In this document: piece after piece, positions 16,809 through 24,958 of the stretch
How positions within the stretch are numbered: the first letter of the stretch is position 1
Layout of the letters: every line of letters starts with the position of its first letter
Source: Bacillota bacterium
GTDB lineage: Bacteria > Bacillota > Limnochordia > DTU080
Length of the DNA stretch: 33,844 nt
Assembly (NCBI GenBank): GCA_012838035.1
Contig: DUQB01000064.1
Span: 1 to 33,844 of the forward strand
Direction of reading: 5' to 3'
Position numbers and translations under genes: made by a program
The notes under the pieces: generated by a model
Databases searched by the model: none
Seen by the model: the letters and a program-made list of their open reading frames with translations, nothing else
What the model was told of the DNA's origin: nothing

Positions 16809-17948
16809 TTATGTCAGGTACTGCCGTAACCACTTTCGCAGCTTGTCGCCCCAAGAGGCGGCATAACGGCGAGTATGCTCCAGAAGGTACGCTTCATAGG
16901 CCCACACGGCCCGAGATCGGTCACCTTCCACCCCTTCATAGTAGGCAATATTGGTCAAGGCCAAGTCCAACTGATGTATGGCGAGCAGATCGGGGAGGAT
17001 CTCTCTTTCCATTTTGGTGAGGGAGCCGGCCTCAAGGTAACCGTCGAGCAGGGCGGCGAGGATGTCGTAACGCACGCCGTTTGAGCCGCCCGCCAGAATG
17101 TCCAGCCAAAGCACGGCATTGCGATCGATAGCAACGGCTAAATCGTAGATTCGACACCCATAGTCGGAAAGATGGAAGTCGATGACGGCGGAGACCTCAT
17201 TATCCGCAAAGAACAAGTTATTGGCATGCCAATCGCCATGCGTGCAACAGCGGGGGAGACACGCCAACTGCTGGTGCACACGGCTGTAAAACGGCGCATA
17301 TACCTGCTCAATTTCTGCGCGCCACGATCGCTCTTGCAAAAAGCGCTGCAACGCAGGCAGCTGGGCGGCCAGCTTCTCGACGGCCTCGATCAGATCAGCG
17401 TTAAAGGCGAGCGCAAACTGCGCCAGCATAGGCGCTACAGGGCGAGCGGTCCGGATGGGGCAGTCGCCTACCGCAGCATGAAATCGGGCCAAGGTTGCTC
17501 CGGCGCTGCGAGCATGCGCTACAGAGGCAAAGGGTTGCCACGAATGGCTTTCTCTGTACGTGTCTTCGCCTTCAGCACGGTAGTGCGCCTCATATAACCA
17601 TTCATCGGTACAGACCACGGTTTCACCATCTGCCGTTCGGAGCACAGCCGGCGTGGGAAAACCTTTACGCACCAAATGGTCTATGAGTTTATGCTCCCGT
17701 TGCAAATCAGCAACGGTACGCCAGCGTGTCGAACGTTTTTTTACGAACAGATCTTGCTGATTGGTGCGTACCAGCGATGCTGCGCTATAAGGCCGTTCGC
17801 TGACCGCCAAGATTTCTTGCAAAGAGCCGGCCTCCGGATATAAACGCAGCAGCGCTGTGATTTCATCGACCGTCATAGGTGCCAAATGCGGCTTCACTAC
17901 AGCCAAACTCTGTGACTTAGATAACTTTTCCCGCTTCTTATCTGCCAC
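16809..17948 (-). CDS. APH-fold kinase (thiamine/choline kinase-like)
   Basis: A 379-residue small-molecule kinase of the aminoglycoside phosphotransferase superfamily. The catalytic loop HGDWHANN (237-244: Asp239 base, Asn244 metal ligand) and the metal-binding VIDFHLSDYG (Asp257) are intact; a candidate ATP lysine is Lys70 in LFVKKR. The family includes thiamine kinase (ThiK), choline kinase, MTR kinase, homoserine kinase II and CotS-like proteins. It is the last gene of the TPP-riboswitch operon, ten bases after the NMT1-like gene, with GTG start and GGGGA six bases upstream. Operon context makes phosphorylation of imported thiamine or a precursor such as hydroxyethylthiazole or hydroxymethylpyrimidine the leading idea; this is inference. 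The first 25 residues are a charged extension. Confidence 0.82.
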   Translation of the reverse strand: MADKKREKLSKSQSLAVVKPHLAPMTVDEITALLRLYPEAGSLQEILAVSERPYSAASLVRTNQQDLFVKKRSTRWRTVADLQREHKLIDHLVRKGFPTPAVLRTADGETVVCTDEWLYEAHYRAEGEDTYRESHSWQPFASVAHARSAGATLARFHAAVGDCPIRTARPVAPMLAQFALAFNADLIEAVEKLAAQLPALQRFLQERSWRAEIEQVYAPFYSRVHQQLACLPRCCTHGDWHANNLFFADNEVSAVIDFHLSDYGCRIYDLAVAIDRNAVLWLDILAGGSNGVRYDILAALLDGYLEAGSLTKMEREILPDLLAIHQLDLALTNIAYYEGVEGDRSRAVWAYEAYLLEHTRRYAASWGDKLRKWLRQYLT

Positions 17949-17958
17949 AGGTTATCCC

Positions 17959-18864
17959 CTATTCCGGTAGATATTCATCGGTGAAATATTTGTCATGACC
18001 TTTCTCTGCTTCCAGGAAGCCATGCGCCGCCAACCAATGCGCATAGGCGGCAATCAAAGGCATGTTGTGACGTCCCCAAGCATCAAGATGCCAAGTTTCA
18101 GCAATTGCCGTGATAGAGGCGGTAAACTGCGATTTGGAATAATAGGGTGCCACTAGAACCATGGACTCCGCGGCCTGCGTAGGTTGCTCGGCGGCAGCGG
18201 CGAACCCTTTGTAAGTCGCACGCAGGAAACCGCGTACCAACTGCGGATCCTGATGGGCAAAACTCTTCTTCACCGCAATAATCTGTGTATGACAGTACGG
18301 CGCATTGAGTTCGGAGACTTCCTTCCAAGCGATGTTTTCATCCTGAAGACAAGCTAAAACGCCTTCCCAACCCCAGAACGTGCCGTAAATGCAATCGACG
18401 ACGCCTTTGTGAATATCTAAAGGATCGGGTTCGTTGGGGTAGTACTCCTTAAATGACACACGCGCCGGGTCCTTGCCCGCCTTGGCCATCATATACTTCA
18501 ACACGGCTCTAACCCTAGGTGACCGAGGCACGCCTACGACTTTATCTTCCAGTTCGGCGAAACTGGTAATAGGGTGCCGTTTGTCGTAGATGAGCGCTTC
18601 AAAAGAGCGGTTGTTGCAAGCGGCAATGGAGAGTAGGTTATCGCCGGCTTCGTTCCTCAGCATCAGTCGATTCGGGTAATTGTAGGCGAAATCGGCTTCA
18701 TCGGCTAACAAACGTCCGAGCGAATCACCGCGGTAAGGGTCGTAGGACACGATGTCCAGATCAATGCCTTCCGCCTTATAGAAGCCTAAGTCGCGGCCGT
18801 AATAGAAACCACAGTTATTAGCCCATGGATGATAGAAATCGAGTACCAGCTTTATATAACGCAT
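17959..18864 (-). CDS. NMT1/THI5-family (ThiY-like) protein lacking a signal peptide
   Basis: The 301-residue protein has the type II periplasmic-binding fold of the NMT1/THI5/ThiY family: KLVLDFYHPWANNCGFYYGRDLGFYKAEGIDLDIV at the N-terminus, LLADEADFAYNYPN, VVGVPRSPRVRAVLKYMM, and GVVDCIYGTFWGWEGV. Bacterial ThiY binds formylaminopyrimidine for the ThiXYZ importer; yeast THI5 is an enzyme that makes HMP-P. Here the ATG at 18864 is immediately preceded in frame by TAA, with GGAG eight bases upstream, so no signal peptide exists and the protein should be cytosolic. The CCCFC motif of yeast THI5 is absent, and by eye its active-site His region (MIHT) aligns with NYPN. It lies 23 bases after the ABC ATPase gene. 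It may bind or convert a pyrimidine precursor inside the cell. Confidence 0.8.
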   Translation of the reverse strand: MRYIKLVLDFYHPWANNCGFYYGRDLGFYKAEGIDLDIVSYDPYRGDSLGRLLADEADFAYNYPNRLMLRNEAGDNLLSIAACNNRSFEALIYDKRHPITSFAELEDKVVGVPRSPRVRAVLKYMMAKAGKDPARVSFKEYYPNEPDPLDIHKGVVDCIYGTFWGWEGVLACLQDENIAWKEVSELNAPYCHTQIIAVKKSFAHQDPQLVRGFLRATYKGFAAAAEQPTQAAESMVLVAPYYSKSQFTASITAIAETWHLDAWGRHNMPLIAAYAHWLAAHGFLEAEKGHDKYFTDEYLPE

Positions 18865-18887
18865 TTACATCACTCCGTTCGTGTTGA

Positions 18888-19679
18888 CTAGCGCAAGTTG
18901 CGATGGGCCAGGATCTTTGGTTTAGCAGGATCATGCGTCGGCACTGTTGCTAAAAGGCGCTTTGTATAGTCATGTTTAGGGTGGTTGAGCACGGCATCCT
19001 TGCTACCGGCTTCTATGATGCGACCTTCGTGCAACACACATACGGCATCAGCCACTTGCGCAATGAGATCAAGATCATGCGAGATGTAGATTTGCGCCAT
19101 GCCTCTACTACGTCGTACTGACCGCAACAGGGCGAGTAGATCTTGTCGTAGCACCATATCGAGGGCGGATGTAGGTTCATCCAGAATCAATACGGCTGGT
19201 GAAACTAAAAGCGCTCGAGCTACCGCCACGCGTTGGCGTTGACCGCCACTGAGCTCTCGGGGGCGGCGTTTGAGTACATCCGCAGGTAGTGCCAACTCCT
19301 TCAACAAGGCGTCTACCTGCCTTCGACGCTCATCCGCCGCTGTCCAACGCAACCTAGCCGCATCAAGCAACGGTATCCCTATCGCTAAGTGCCTAGGTAA
19401 CGACAAGTCCGGATCCTGAAACACCATTTGCACGGCACGATAGTAAGCCTTTCGGTCGGCTGCGGTGCGCAGCGAAAGAGGAGCCCCATGGAGCGAGATG
19501 CGACCGGCGTCGGGTTGCAGCAACCCACATAAGCAACGCGCAAGCGTCGATTTCCCCGAGCCGGATTCACCGACAATCCCTAGTGTATCCCCGACATGGA
19601 CAGTAAGTGACACCGCATCCAGCACCGGTTTGGTCGTCCCCGGATATGTGTAACTAAGCTGCTCCGCGATAAAGCTCAC
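18888..19679 (-). CDS. ABC importer ATPase, NikE/DppF/OppF-like
   Basis: A 263-residue ATP-binding subunit: Walker A GESGSGKST (37-45 region), Q-loop FQDPDLSLPRH, signature LSGGQRQRVAVARAL, Walker B VLILDEPTSALD and switch His in YISHDLDLIAQ. The C-terminus stops soon after the core, as in NikE, and lacks the longer oligopeptide-type extension with Cys residues. The GTG start overlaps the stop of the preceding ATPase by four bases (GTGA), so translation is coupled. It pairs with the other ATPase as a heterodimer energising the importer. Nickel or peptide specificity is set by the binding protein, and here the riboswitch points to a thiamine-related substrate. Confidence 0.92.
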   Translation of the reverse strand: MSFIAEQLSYTYPGTTKPVLDAVSLTVHVGDTLGIVGESGSGKSTLARCLCGLLQPDAGRISLHGAPLSLRTAADRKAYYRAVQMVFQDPDLSLPRHLAIGIPLLDAARLRWTAADERRRQVDALLKELALPADVLKRRPRELSGGQRQRVAVARALLVSPAVLILDEPTSALDMVLRQDLLALLRSVRRSRGMAQIYISHDLDLIAQVADAVCVLHEGRIIEAGSKDAVLNHPKHDYTKRLLATVPTHDPAKPKILAHRNLR

Positions 19680-20440
19680 AGACCGGTTCCACCTATCAGT
19701 TGCTTGGTATAAGGGTGTTGGGGTTTATGCCATACATCAAGCACCGCGCCCCATTCAACAGCTTGACCTTCCTTTAACACTAACACCCAATCGGCTAGTT
19801 CTGCAACTAGGGCTAAATTATGCGTAACAAACAAAGTGCTGAGGCCGCGCTCTCGTGTAATTTTATCGATGGCCTTGACCGCTTCAGCCTGGGCGACCAT
19901 ATCCAGTTGCGATGTGGGCTCGTCCGCTATCAGCAACTCAGCGTTCATGGCCAACGCTCGGGCTAAAGCGATGCGTTGCGCCTGACCGCCGCTGATTTGA
20001 TGCGCGTAACGATCATAGAGTTGTTCCGCAGGCGTCAAACCTAGTTCGTTGAAGAGCGATAGAGTCAGTGTTCGTGCTGCTGTAGGCGATAAGCCTTGCG
20101 CTGTAGCCAACACATCGTTCACCTGTTCGCCCACCTTAACCGTCGGATGCAGTGAAGCGTGAGCTTCCTGCTGGATAAAGCCCAAACGTTCCGGTAGCCG
20201 ACGCTGCGCATACGTCGCTACGGCAAAAGTCGGCAAGGCGCCTAAGAAAGCTTGCGCCAGCGTGGTTTTACCGCTGCCGCTTTCTCCGATTACAGCTGTA
20301 ACCTGCCCTCTGTTCAGACCGAGGGAGACTGAGCAGAGAATCAGTTCGGATGCAGCTGAGGTATGAGTCCGGCGTCTATACGTCACGGTCAAATCCGTAA
20401 CATAATAATCGAATTGGTTAGGATTCCACCACTTAGTCAT
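19676..20440 (-). CDS. ABC importer ATPase, NikD/DppD/OppD-like
   Basis: A 254-residue ATP-binding subunit: Walker A IGESGSGKTT (51-60), signature ISGGQAQRIALARAL, Walker B LLIADEPTSQLD and switch His in FVTHNLALVAE. Its length is that of NikD and it lacks the C-terminal oligopeptide-type extension. It starts at ATG 20440, overlapping the end of the second permease gene by eight bases, and overlaps the next ATPase gene by four. Such tight coupling suggests stoichiometric synthesis of the two ATPases. The first 14 residues (MTKWWNPNQFDYYV) are an unusual aromatic lead-in before the first beta-strand. Confidence 0.92.
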   Translation of the reverse strand: MTKWWNPNQFDYYVTDLTVTYRRRTHTSAASELILCSVSLGLNRGQVTAVIGESGSGKTTLAQAFLGALPTFAVATYAQRRLPERLGFIQQEAHASLHPTVKVGEQVNDVLATAQGLSPTAARTLTLSLFNELGLTPAEQLYDRYAHQISGGQAQRIALARALAMNAELLIADEPTSQLDMVAQAEAVKAIDKITRERGLSTLFVTHNLALVAELADWVLVLKEGQAVEWGAVLDVWHKPQHPYTKQLIGGTGL

Positions 20441-21251
20441 GGCGCATCAACCAATCTCCCATTCTATAAAGGAGAAGAATCGTCAAGGCCAGGAACGCCC
20501 CAGGAAACAGGGTGGTCCACCAGACGTTTAAGAATAACAAATCGCTTATTCCCGCGGCGATCATCGCGCCCCATTCAGCCGTAGGGGGAGAAACCCCGAG
20601 ACCGATAAAACCGAAACCTGCAGCTACAGATATGGCAAAACCTGCTTGTACCGGGAAGTAAGCCAAAGCGCTCGAAAATCCCTGCGGCAGCAAATATACA
20701 AGTAGGATGCGCCATTCCGGCACACCGGATAAACGAGCTGAATCCACCACGGCGGCGTTGCGCTGAACAGCCAGTTCGGCACGGGTCATTCGGCCGTATA
20801 CAGGTATATTGATCAGAGCGATGACACCTACCAACGGAGCGATGCCTTTACCCGCGACACTGAGCACCAACAGTCCTAAAAGCAAGCCGGGGATGGATTG
20901 CCAAACATCGAACAGGCGCATAACGATGGTATCCGGAAGGCTGCCTATGTAACCAGCTACGGCGCCTAACAGTGTGCCTACAAGAAAGGCGAGGATGCCT
21001 GAACCTACCGCGATGCCCATATCCAACTTGACGGCGGCGATAACCCGGGCGAACACATCTCGGCCGCTGCTGTCGGTGCCGAAGGGATGAGCCAAGGACG
21101 GCGGTGTGTATACCTCACTGGTATCGGTGCGATTAGGATCGCGTCCTAACAACGGATTAAGGACGAATGAGGCGCACAAGAGGATGAAGAGCAGCCACAT
21201 ATAAATGGGAACAGATGCAATAAAACGGGAGACCGATTTTATAAGCGCCAT
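20433..21251 (-). CDS. ABC importer permease, NikC/DppC-like
   Basis: An inner-membrane subunit of 272 residues with the N-terminal DppC/NikC signature HPFGTDSSGRDVFARVI following a first membrane helix, then five more helices. The coupling-helix EAA-type region is RAELAVQRNAAVVDSARLSGVPEWRILLVYLLP, which contacts the ATPases. Start ATG 21251 is four bases after the stop of the first permease gene, with GGAGG nine bases upstream. Both permeases belong to the family of peptide/nickel importers; nothing in the sequence alone separates peptide from other substrates. Confidence 0.92.
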   Translation of the reverse strand: MALIKSVSRFIASVPIYMWLLFILLCASFVLNPLLGRDPNRTDTSEVYTPPSLAHPFGTDSSGRDVFARVIAAVKLDMGIAVGSGILAFLVGTLLGAVAGYIGSLPDTIVMRLFDVWQSIPGLLLGLLVLSVAGKGIAPLVGVIALINIPVYGRMTRAELAVQRNAAVVDSARLSGVPEWRILLVYLLPQGFSSALAYFPVQAGFAISVAAGFGFIGLGVSPPTAEWGAMIAAGISDLLFLNVWWTTLFPGAFLALTILLLYRMGDWLMRHD

Positions 21252-21255
21252 CGCA

Positions 21256-22275
21256 CTAAACCTCCCTCAGGCGAGGGTCGATGAAGTACATGGCCACATC
21301 AACGATAAAGAACGCCAGGCTGTAACAAAGCGCAGAGACCAATACAACACCCTGTACCACCGCATGATCACCGGCATTGATCCCATTTAGAACATAGGCG
21401 CCGAGGCCGTTCCAACCAAAGATGTGCTCGACCAAAACCGTACCGCCGATCATATAACCGAAAGAAGCAGCCAGCAGGTTTAGGGCGGGAGCTACGGCCG
21501 GCGGGATTAGATAGCGCCACAAAACCATTCTAAACGGCAGCTTGGCCAATTTGACGGCCTTATAAGCATCCGAGCTGAGAACCGTTGCCACATTGCTGTG
21601 AAACACCTGCACAAGCTGGGGGAATACGGTGAAGGCCAGCGTAATGCTCGGCAACAGCAGATGATGCAGGGCGGAGAACAGCACATCCCAACGGCCCCGA
21701 AGCAGCGCATCCCACACGAGGAAGCCCGTGCCGTTCTCGATAGAGGCCGGTCCGATGCCCATGCGACCTAATGGCGCCGGGGCGATCGGCAGCTTTATGT
21801 AGAATGCATAGAGCAGCAAAATGCCTAATAGGAAAGTAGGTACGGCAGTACCGCCGGTTACCAGGGCTTTGTTTACCTTTGGCCAAAGACTGTCCGGCTT
21901 AAGCGCCGCTTGTAAGCCGCAGACGAAGGCGGCGCTGACGGCCAAAACCAAGGCTGCCGTAACCAACTCCAAAGAGGCTGGAACACGTGCCGCCAGATCG
22001 GTGAGCACAGGGCGGCCGGAAATGAGCGACCGCCCCAAATCTCCCTGCAGCAGACTGACCAAATACGCCCCGTATTGCACCGGCAACGGCTTGTCGAGGC
22101 CGAGTGCGGCACGGGTCGCCTCCACAATTTCCGACGTAGCATTAGGACCACTGAGTACCACCGCGGGGTCTGCGGGTAAGACTCTCCCTACCAGGAACAC
22201 GATGGTGACGGTTCCCCACAGCACCAGCAACAGCTGAAATAACCTGCTTATCAATCGCCGTAGTAGCGGATGCAT
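21256..22275 (-). CDS. ABC importer permease, NikB/DppB-like
   Basis: A 339-residue permease with the DppB layout: first helix (LISRLFQLLLVLWGTVTIVFLVG), a conserved segment with DPAVVLSGPNAT...ALGLDKPLPVQYGAYL, and five later helices. The cytoplasmic coupling region is SSDAYKAVKLAKLPFRMVLWRYLIPPAVAP, followed by the GGTVLVEHIFGWNGLGAYVLNGI strand-helix typical of the family. ATG at 22275 is eight bases after AGGGTGG; the upstream in-frame GTG at 22287 has no site. It starts 15 bases after the binding-protein stop. Confidence 0.91.
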   Translation of the reverse strand: MHPLLRRLISRLFQLLLVLWGTVTIVFLVGRVLPADPAVVLSGPNATSEIVEATRAALGLDKPLPVQYGAYLVSLLQGDLGRSLISGRPVLTDLAARVPASLELVTAALVLAVSAAFVCGLQAALKPDSLWPKVNKALVTGGTAVPTFLLGILLLYAFYIKLPIAPAPLGRMGIGPASIENGTGFLVWDALLRGRWDVLFSALHHLLLPSITLAFTVFPQLVQVFHSNVATVLSSDAYKAVKLAKLPFRMVLWRYLIPPAVAPALNLLAASFGYMIGGTVLVEHIFGWNGLGAYVLNGINAGDHAVVQGVVLVSALCYSLAFFIVDVAMYFIDPRLREV

Positions 22276-22290
22276 GCAACTGCCCACCCT

Positions 22291-23901
22291 TTACTTCTTT
22301 GTGGGGTATAAACCCTGATAACGAATGCCCGTGTCTTTGTACAACACATAACCGGCCACGGTATCCCGGGTGAGAAGCACATGGTTGGTCAACGCCAGGT
22401 AAATGGCATTAAGTTGCTCATTGTAAATACGTTGCGCTTCTGCATAAGCCGCATTGCGCTCCGCGCTGATTGGTTGGAACTGCCACTGCTTTTGCAGCTC
22501 GTCAACTCTGGTGTTGGAGAACTTGGTAAAGTTGCCTTGGGCGTTAGTGACCATCCATAGTCCGACGATGGTAGATGCGTCGTCGATCCAGGAGATGCCT
22601 TCATGGATAAAGAACGGCAGTTCTTTACTAAAAACCCGGGTAGTAAAGTCGGCCGCCGGCACCTTCACAATCTCCAGCTTCAAGCCGATTCTGTTCAGGT
22701 AGTCTTGTATCAGCACCGCTATCTCCTCATGCTCATACGAAGAGCCGTTGATGTACAAAGTGAGCGGTTTTTGCGGATCGAAGCCGGACTTACTCAGCAG
22801 CTCCTTCGCTTTGGCCAGATCCTGCTCATAGTCGAATCCCACACCGCTATAACCAGGGATTTCCGGGAGAACGAAACTGTCGTAACGCCGTGCGGCGCCG
22901 TGATAGACGTTCTCGATGACGGCATTATAAGGAACGGCATAAGCAATGGCTTGTCGCAGCGTCAGGTTGTCATAAGGGGCGAGGGTTACGTTAAAGGCTA
23001 AATAGACGCGATTACCCGACGGTACGCTCCATACTTTAACGCCGGAATTAGTCGGTATGTTTTCCACCAGGCGCGTCGGAATGTCAGTGGCTACATCGAC
23101 ATCCCCCTTGGTAATCAGCGCCAGGCGAGTCGACGTGTCCTTGATGGTTTTGATAACGATCTTCTGGTAAGCCGGCTTTTCGCCCCAATAGTAGGGATTG
23201 GCTGTAAGCACCAACTCGCTGCCGGGTATGCGGGAACTGATGTAATACGGACCGGTACCGGCCGTGTTCTCTGCCAGCCACTGGGTTGCCCACGGATCAT
23301 CAGGGGTAGCGTGCTGCTTTACGGTCTCGCTATCTAGAATGGAGAACATTTGGAACCGTATGAAGGGTAGCGATCTGGGATTAATCTCGTCCGTGGTAAT
23401 CTGCACCGTATAGTCGTCGATCACTTTGATGGCATCAATCGACGTGATGCCGGCTTCCTTGTTCTCGAACTGGCCCCAACCGATGGGCGGGTCGGAGAGC
23501 TGTCTCTGCCAGCTATAGTACCAATCGGCTGCGGTCATTTCGTTGCCGCTGGGGTAGAAGCGCACCCCTTTCCGCAGGTAAAACGTGTAGGTACGGCCAT
23601 CCGGGCTAGTCTCCACCTTTTCCGCCAGCAGCGGTTCCCACCCATTGATGTCGTCGACAGTCTGGACCATGTGTCCGTCTTTCTCTTGTATGGTGAAAGT
23701 CACGGGTTGCTCATAGACCGCAGACACAATTTCCGTGGTGCGCGGCGAGCCGCCGAATAAGGGGTCGAGGTTGCCGTGTTCTTCACTAATGGCAACCACT
23801 AGTGTATGCTCATCCTTAACGATCATGGAACGACCGATCACAATTAGCGTCACTACGGCGATAATCCCAAATATGGGCCAAATGCGTTGCGCCATCTTCA
23901 T
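22291..23901 (-). CDS. Solute-binding protein of family 5 (membrane-anchored), thiamine-regulated
   Basis: The extracytoplasmic binding subunit, 536 residues, of SBP_bac_5 type: LVVAISEEHGNLDPLFGG at the mature N-terminus, GWEPLLAEKVETSPDGRTYTFYLRKGVRFYPSG, NTAGTGPYYISS, IKTIKDTSTRLALITKGDVDVATDI, VYLAFNVTLAPYDNLTLRQAIAYAV and PLTLYINGSS. The N-terminus (residues 8-27) is a hydrophobic anchor but there is no lipobox Cys, unusual for Gram-positive binding proteins, so it may stay anchored by an uncleaved helix. The family carries peptides, nickel-chelates, sugars and haem; here the TPP riboswitch argues for thiamine or a thiamine precursor. ATG 23901 follows GAGG by ten bases; 91 bases separate it from the ThiD-like gene. 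Confidence 0.88.
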   Translation of the reverse strand: MKMAQRIWPIFGIIAVVTLIVIGRSMIVKDEHTLVVAISEEHGNLDPLFGGSPRTTEIVSAVYEQPVTFTIQEKDGHMVQTVDDINGWEPLLAEKVETSPDGRTYTFYLRKGVRFYPSGNEMTAADWYYSWQRQLSDPPIGWGQFENKEAGITSIDAIKVIDDYTVQITTDEINPRSLPFIRFQMFSILDSETVKQHATPDDPWATQWLAENTAGTGPYYISSRIPGSELVLTANPYYWGEKPAYQKIVIKTIKDTSTRLALITKGDVDVATDIPTRLVENIPTNSGVKVWSVPSGNRVYLAFNVTLAPYDNLTLRQAIAYAVPYNAVIENVYHGAARRYDSFVLPEIPGYSGVGFDYEQDLAKAKELLSKSGFDPQKPLTLYINGSSYEHEEIAVLIQDYLNRIGLKLEIVKVPAADFTTRVFSKELPFFIHEGISWIDDASTIVGLWMVTNAQGNFTKFSNTRVDELQKQWQFQPISAERNAAYAEAQRIYNEQLNAIYLALTNHVLLTRDTVAGYVLYKDTGIRYQGLYPTKK

Positions 23902-23992
23902 CGTGAAGCGACCTCTTTCTTAATGAAATGCCTTTACTGACGTCTCGGCGTATTTGGAGAGACTTCATGCCGTTACCATACTGATAATCGAC

Positions 23993-24790
23993 TCACTTCC
24001 ACTTGCGCCATAGGTGATAAAACACCTGGACGGGGCCGTGACCTTTGCCGACAGGCTTGCCATGGGGCAACACGCTGGTCATAAAAGCTCTGGCGTTTTT
24101 AACGGCTTCCGGGATGGCTGCGCCTTGTGCTAAATAAGCGGCGATAGCCGACGAGAAAACGCAGCCGCTGCCGTTATCGTGCGTCGTATTGATGCGTTTG
24201 GACGTATACTCATGCAAATTTTGGCCGTCGTAGAGAATATCCACCGGCTCATCGTCGAGATGACCGCCTTTGAGCAACACGAACCGCGGTCCAAACGCAT
24301 GCAGTTTTTTGGTAGCGTCCGACATTTGAGCGACGGTGGTGATCGGTTGCTTCAGCATCACTTCAGCATCCGGAATACTGAGCGCTAGGATATCTACCAG
24401 CGGCAGCATGTGTTGTTTCAACGTGGTAATAGCCGCATCGTTCAGTACCCAGGGACAGTTGCGATAGCAGCAAACAACGGGGTCGAGCACCAACAGGCCG
24501 GTTTTTTGGGTCTGGAAGAGCTCGGCCAAAATGCGGTAGTTGTCCGCTGCGCCGATCATACCCATTTTGATTGCCGTAGGTTGGATGTCCTTGAGCACCT
24601 GCCGTGTCTGCTCCAGGACTAAATCGGTGGGTATGTCTAAAGCGGCAGACATGCCTACGGAGTTTTGCGCGGTGACTGCCGTAATGACCGAGGCGGCATA
24701 CACCCCAAGCGCGGAGAATGTCTTAATATCTGCCTGAATACCACATGCGCCGCCAGAGTCGGATGCTGCAATTGTGAGCGCTTTATGCAT
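23993..24790 (-). CDS. thiD: ThiD-like hydroxymethylpyrimidine (phosphate) kinase, divergent
   Basis: ThiD phosphorylates HMP and HMP-P on the way to thiamine. The 265-residue protein has the ribokinase-like ThiD layout: ALTIAASDSGGACGIQADIKTFSALGVYAASVITAVTAQN (4-43), VLDPVV (101-106), LLKGGHLDDEPVDILYDG, and the phosphoryl-transfer loop DNGSGCVFSSAIAAYLAQG with Cys210, then GKGHGPVQ. Several positions differ from typical ThiD: AASDSGGACG for AGSDSGGGAG, DPVVCCYRNC for DPVMV-KSG, and LALSIPDAEVML for ITPN-PEAE-L. It is the first gene behind the TPP riboswitch, with GGGGG six bases before ATG 24790. A shifted substrate (another pyrimidine, pyridoxine or a toxic analogue) is possible. Confidence 0.85.
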   Translation of the reverse strand: MHKALTIAASDSGGACGIQADIKTFSALGVYAASVITAVTAQNSVGMSAALDIPTDLVLEQTRQVLKDIQPTAIKMGMIGAADNYRILAELFQTQKTGLLVLDPVVCCYRNCPWVLNDAAITTLKQHMLPLVDILALSIPDAEVMLKQPITTVAQMSDATKKLHAFGPRFVLLKGGHLDDEPVDILYDGQNLHEYTSKRINTTHDNGSGCVFSSAIAAYLAQGAAIPEAVKNARAFMTSVLPHGKPVGKGHGPVQVFYHLWRKWK

Positions 24791-24796
24791 AAAAAT

Positions 24797-24824
24797 CCCC
24801 CTATTCCGTTACAGCGGATGGGGG
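24797..24824 (-). promoter_or_regulatory. Expression-platform hairpin covering the thiD ribosome binding site
   Basis: In the transcript, CCCCC-A-UCCG pairs with CGGA-AUA-GGGGG around a six-base loop, directly followed by AUUUUU and the AUG of the ThiD-like gene. The GGGGG strand is that gene's ribosome binding site. The structure can therefore act both as an intrinsic terminator (with the U-run) and as a site sequestrator. Confidence 0.75.
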
Positions 24825-24828
24825 TCAA
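24822..24828 (-). promoter_or_regulatory. Anti-sequestor strand complementary to riboswitch P1
   Basis: The transcript bases UUGACCC here are fully complementary to GGGUCAA at 24953-24959, the 5' side of the riboswitch P1 region, and overlap the CCCCC that would sequester the ribosome binding site. Pairing with the aptamer 5' strand would free the site when TPP is absent. Confidence 0.6.
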
Positions 24829-24883
24829 GAGATACCTGAACTGCAGTAGGGGATAACATAAGGGAACAACTGTTAAGCTATTT

Positions 24884-24958
24884 GGTCCGTCCCTACGCTG
24901 GTATTATCCAGATCAGGTAATAAGGGTATGATCTCAGCCTAAAAGGCACCCCTTGACC
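24884..24958 (-). ncRNA. TPP (thiamine pyrophosphate) riboswitch aptamer
   Basis: Read on the minus strand the conserved THI-element bases are all present in order: GGGGTGCC, GGCTGAGATCATACCC, then ACCTGATCTGGATAATACCAGCGTAGGGA. The P1 stem is closed by GACC with GGTC. The CUGAGA pyrimidine-sensing turn and the ACCUGAUCUGGAUAAU pyrophosphate-sensing helix match the aptamers of known thiamine genes. It lies between a good promoter and the ThiD-like gene, so it controls the whole downstream operon. Confidence 0.97.

Noticed and set aside
17959-18864. Direct assignment as yeast-type THI5 HMP-P synthase
   Set aside because: The CCCFC motif is absent and the active-site His region aligns by eye with NYPN; only family membership is supported.
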